From the NCBI GenBank assembly GCA_025677835.1, contig JAIXMR010000001.1, forward strand, positions 62,001-126,000: a stretch of DNA of 64,000 nucleotides, read 5' to 3'. Numbering within the stretch: position 1 is the first letter of the stretch; the number at the start of each line of letters is the position of its first letter. Positions 62,351-64,000 of the stretch are shown piece by piece. The position numbers were made by a program, and so were the translations under genes. Below the pieces are notes generated by a model. It was given only the letters and a program-made list of their open reading frames with translations. It made no database searches and was not told the DNA's origin. This DNA is from Sporodiniella umbellata (taxonomy: Eukaryota; Mucoromycota; Mucoromycetes; Mucorales; Rhizopodaceae).

Positions 62351-63403
62351 GGTTTATTTTACTTACAAAAATTCAGTTTCTGCTATTTACAGCTTTTGTG
62401 TAATATTTTTCTTTCTATTTTAAGAAAGGCACTAAATGATATGTTGTTTAATACCGTTGCCGAATATTGTTCCAATAAATACAGCAGCGAGTTTTAAAAA
62501 AGCTGTCGTAGAGATGATTGGACAGATATATTACCGCTCACAATATAGGGCTACAAAGCAAAAGTTCTGCTTTTTATTTTTTGCATACATATACTTGTCA
62601 TTGTAATCTATTGTTTTTGTTTTTGGTTTCTTAAGATCTTCAGCGCTTCTTATGATACCTATAGACGTCTCTAAGATATAGCATAGAACGTAATATCTCA
62701 GCTCTTTTAAAGTGGATTGACAAATAGAGCAGAAAAATCCATAAAAAACAAAGGACTTAATCTCGAATGACCGCGATCAAATCGAAAGTGATGAGCATTT
62801 ATGTAAATCTCCGCTTGAACGAAACATCTGCCCTTAGCTTCCGATCAGCTCAAAATAGAGGAGACCTTTAAAACCACATACAGGGAAAATGAAACTGTGG
62901 AGTGGTGCGATGTTTAGTATATAAAAACTCCATGCATTTAACAATGTTACTTTGCGGTCCATGTGAATGTATATAAAGCTACATTGCTCTTCAAATATAT
63001 ACAGAGAAAATATGAGCTTTGCCTACTCCTAACTTAAATTTTAGTATTCATGTTTTGAGATTTCTTTAAAGTGACCACGTGAATAAGACGTTATTGAACG
63101 ATTTTTTAAACAAGTAGCGGAGCCAAATTAAAGTTTATCGTGAACAGTAAGAAACTTTGCCAAGATAATGGCGTTCTGTCTTTGGTGAGTTGTAAGCTAC
63201 ACTTTTCATACCCTTTTTCTCAAAAGACAACATATCAAGCTGCGTTTTTAGAGGCCTTTTCCTCACCAAAAAAAAAAAAAAAATATTGAGTAATAATACT
63301 TTCCCACTAAGCAAAACCTTTGTCTTACGTTAGAGTCTTTATATAAAGCAGAATCCATTTTTCTTTCCTTTTTACGTACAATAATAGTTCTCAAAAAAAA
63401 AAA
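62351..63403. other. Intergenic AT-rich DNA
   Basis: About 1.05 kb between the orphan ORF and the arrestin-like gene, divergent from each other. Contains a short A run before 63404 and no supported gene, tRNA or repeat array. Confidence 0.5.
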
Positions 63404-64000
63404 ATGTTTTTCAAAAAAGATCCCAATCAACAGAAAATTAAATATGGCAAAATGCTGTCAAGTATTAAAAAAGACACGGATTCTTATATCCTAGCTGAAG
63501 TTTTAATCGGTCCGCAATATCAAAACGACTATGGCCAGGCTATATGCTACCCTGGATCTTTGATTGAAGGCTTGGTAAAAATCAAGGTTTCTGTACCTAT
63601 ATCTGTTGAGCGGATAAAGCTAACCTTTAAAGCCACAGGTACCAAGCATACTTTATATATTCGTGTGAATTCCAGTAAATTAACAGGGTATTGATAGAAA
63701 GGATAAATTACGCAGACTTAGGCTGGGAGAAAAAGAATCTCTCAGATGGCCGATTATTCTCTGTTTCCAAACTGCTTCTGGGTCGCTCCACAGAATCCCA
63801 AACATCTGGATGTCAAATGCCTGTTTTGGAAATACGGGACTACGTTTTCCCATTTGCCTGTCAAATGCCTGTTGTTAATTTCCCACCCACATTTCATAAC
63901 CATTCAATTGCCATTGAATATGCTATGTTTGTCACTATCGAAAGACCAAAACATGCTTCTTTGCTGTCGAAAAGTGTATTTCTACAGTTTCAGCCTATTA
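63404..64000 (+). CDS. Arrestin-like protein, 3'-truncated by window
   Basis: Exons are 63404..63638 and 63716..>64000 (partial). The ATG follows an A-rich leader. The first exon reads DSYILAEVLIGPQYQND, YPGSLIEGLVKIKVSVPISV and ERIKLTFKAT, the opening beta-sandwich of an arrestin N domain. The second exon continues DLGWEKKNLSDGRLFSVSKL, then VFPFACQMPVVNFPPTFHNH and SIAIEYAMFVTIERPKHASL, matching the FPFxxxxP and polar-core strands of alpha-arrestins. Fungal alpha-arrestins adapt Rsp5-type ubiquitin ligases to membrane transporters; PY motifs, if present, lie beyond the window. The acceptor (CGCAG at 63715) was chosen because it alone keeps frame with the strong GTACC donor. This splice is moderately supported. 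Confidence 0.75.

Noticed and set aside
62315..62497. Plus-strand 60-codon ORF overlapping the orphan ORF start
   Set aside because: Short, Phe/Leu-rich, lies on the antisense strand of AT-rich DNA with no supporting features.

Overview
The window is nuclear DNA of a filamentous fungus, most likely an early-diverging lineage of the Mucorales/Mucoromycota type. The evidence is AT-rich DNA, many 45-80 base GT-AG introns, TACTAAC-like branch sites, long A/T homopolymers in introns and promoters, and purely eukaryotic gene content (VPS13, SDH1, BUB3, MMS19, NST1, VMA21, ribosomal proteins, an intron-containing tRNA-Tyr). The lineage is an inference from gene style; no species marker is present. 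I joined exons by hand. Apart from the two genes cut by the window edges, each model given as complete has a coding length divisible by three, and the family assignments follow the joined proteins.

Layout. 1-8.1 kb: the 3' end of a GAS2/GAR-domain cytoskeletal gene (+), an SR-type cyclophilin (-) divergent from VMA21 (+), a possible small gene (-), an unidentified acidic protein (+) and tropomyosin (+). 9.7-18.4 kb: SDH1 (+) with a 13-base microexon, a YAP-type bZIP factor with a DUF3425-like tail (+), and a membrane-anchored starch-synthase-like glycosyltransferase (-). 18.4-22.7 kb: an AT-rich gene desert with a nested inverted repeat. 22.7-31.7 kb: tRNA-Tyr (-), an AFG2/SPATA5L1-like AAA ATPase with two GC-AG introns (+), NST1 (-), UBC8/UBE2H (+) and BUB3 (-).

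31.7-48.7 kb, all on the minus strand: a 67-residue ORF, a FYRN/FYRC-domain protein, a Gin4/BRSK-type kinase, a secreted or ER orphan protein, MMS19 (18 exons), a MATA-type HMG-box factor and RPL35. RPL35 is divergent from RPL43 (+), and in both the first coding exon is only the ATG. 50.7-60.9 kb: VPS13 (16 exons, 3117 residues). 60.9-64 kb: an unusually AT-rich orphan ORF (-) and the 5' part of an arrestin-like gene (+).

The genes are mostly independent housekeeping units, not an operon or cluster. Divergent pairs with short shared promoters are cyclophilin/VMA21 and RPL35/RPL43. Tail-to-tail pairs are AFG2-like/NST1, UBC8/BUB3 and bZIP/glycosyltransferase. BUB3, the Gin4-type kinase, tropomyosin and the GAR protein all belong to cell-division or cytoskeletal biology, but nothing suggests they are co-regulated. 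No CRISPR array, rRNA or intact transposon was seen.
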